A DNA stretch of 6,147 nucleotides from positions 1 to 6,147 of the forward strand of contig CAKVCR010000178.1 in assembly GCA_934725835.1 (NCBI GenBank), in the 5' to 3' direction. Positions within the stretch are counted from its first letter, which is position 1, and the number at the start of each line of letters is the position of its first letter. A model generated the notes under the pieces. That model was not told where the DNA came from, searched no databases, and was given only the letters and a program-made list of their open reading frames with translations. The stretch comes from an uncultured Odoribacter sp. Its GTDB lineage: Bacteria > Bacteroidota > Bacteroidia > Bacteroidales > Marinifilaceae. The position numbers and the translations under genes are program-made. Positions 6,088 to 6,147 of this stretch are shown in pieces.

Positions 6088-6147
6088 AAAAATTTCTTGA
6101 AAAAAGATGCGAAAAGATTTGGAAGATATAAAACAAAGTCTTTATCT
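6088..6147 (+). promoter_or_regulatory. Promoter P3 of a presumed rRNA operon, cut by the window edge
   Basis: A-tracts at 6088-6092, 6100-6105 and 6112-6115 precede TTTG at 6118-6121. After 21 bases the window ends in TATCT (6143-6147), the first five bases of a -7 box identical to P1's TATCTTTG. The segment 6095-6124 is very close to P1's 5787-5817: both contain TTCTTG, an A6 tract and ATTTGGAA. I infer that the sequence continues TTGCA beyond the edge, with 16S rRNA further downstream, but neither is visible. Confidence 0.65.

Noticed and set aside
5812..6147. rRNA or tRNA gene at the right end
   Set aside because: No 16S 5' end, tRNA cloverleaf or CCA end is visible before the edge; only the promoter and leader region is in the window.
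1..6147. Mobile element, CRISPR array or phage-derived system
   Set aside because: No transposase, integrase, terminal inverted repeat pair with target duplication, or regularly spaced repeat array was found; all long genes are ordinary chromosomal families.

Overview
The window looks like chromosomal DNA of a Bacteroides-type gut bacterium (phylum Bacteroidota). Three things point there. Promoter candidates follow the Bacteroides pattern of a -7 box TAnnTTTG with a TTG/TTTG -33 box 19-21 bp upstream. Translation starts lack Shine-Dalgarno sequences and follow A-rich leaders. The three long proteins also have a Bacteroidales character. Species cannot be fixed from the window alone.

Layout. 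All three protein genes lie on the minus strand and are read from right to left. (i) 1-2161: the first 720 codons of a large exported alpha-2-macroglobulin-family protein, cut by the left window edge. It has its own promoter at 2202-2231. (ii) 2251-2286: an intrinsic terminator closing the transcript from the right. (iii) 2309-3814: hutH, histidine ammonia-lyase, complete and with all catalytic motifs. (iv) 3967-5337: hisS, histidyl-tRNA synthetase, complete, with a -7 box about 30 bp upstream. (v) 5376-5811: a gene-free, strand-asymmetric stretch with an 11-bp tandem repeat, a set of nested complementary segments and a terminator-like hairpin pair. (vi) 5772-6147: an array of three plus-strand promoters with phased A-tracts. 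The third runs off the right edge. The array resembles the control region of a ribosomal RNA operon, whose genes would start beyond the window.

How the parts relate. hisS charges tRNA-His with histidine, while hutH commits histidine to degradation. They are 152 bp apart, in the same direction, with no intrinsic terminator visible between them, so read-through from hisS into hutH is possible; a weak promoter candidate also precedes hutH. hisS diverges from the presumed rRNA operon. The macroglobulin-like gene is transcribed separately and has no evident link to histidine metabolism.

No mobile element, CRISPR array, phage gene or clearly new multi-gene system is visible. The least explained parts are the non-coding stretch at about 5465-5750 and the stacked promoter array to its right.
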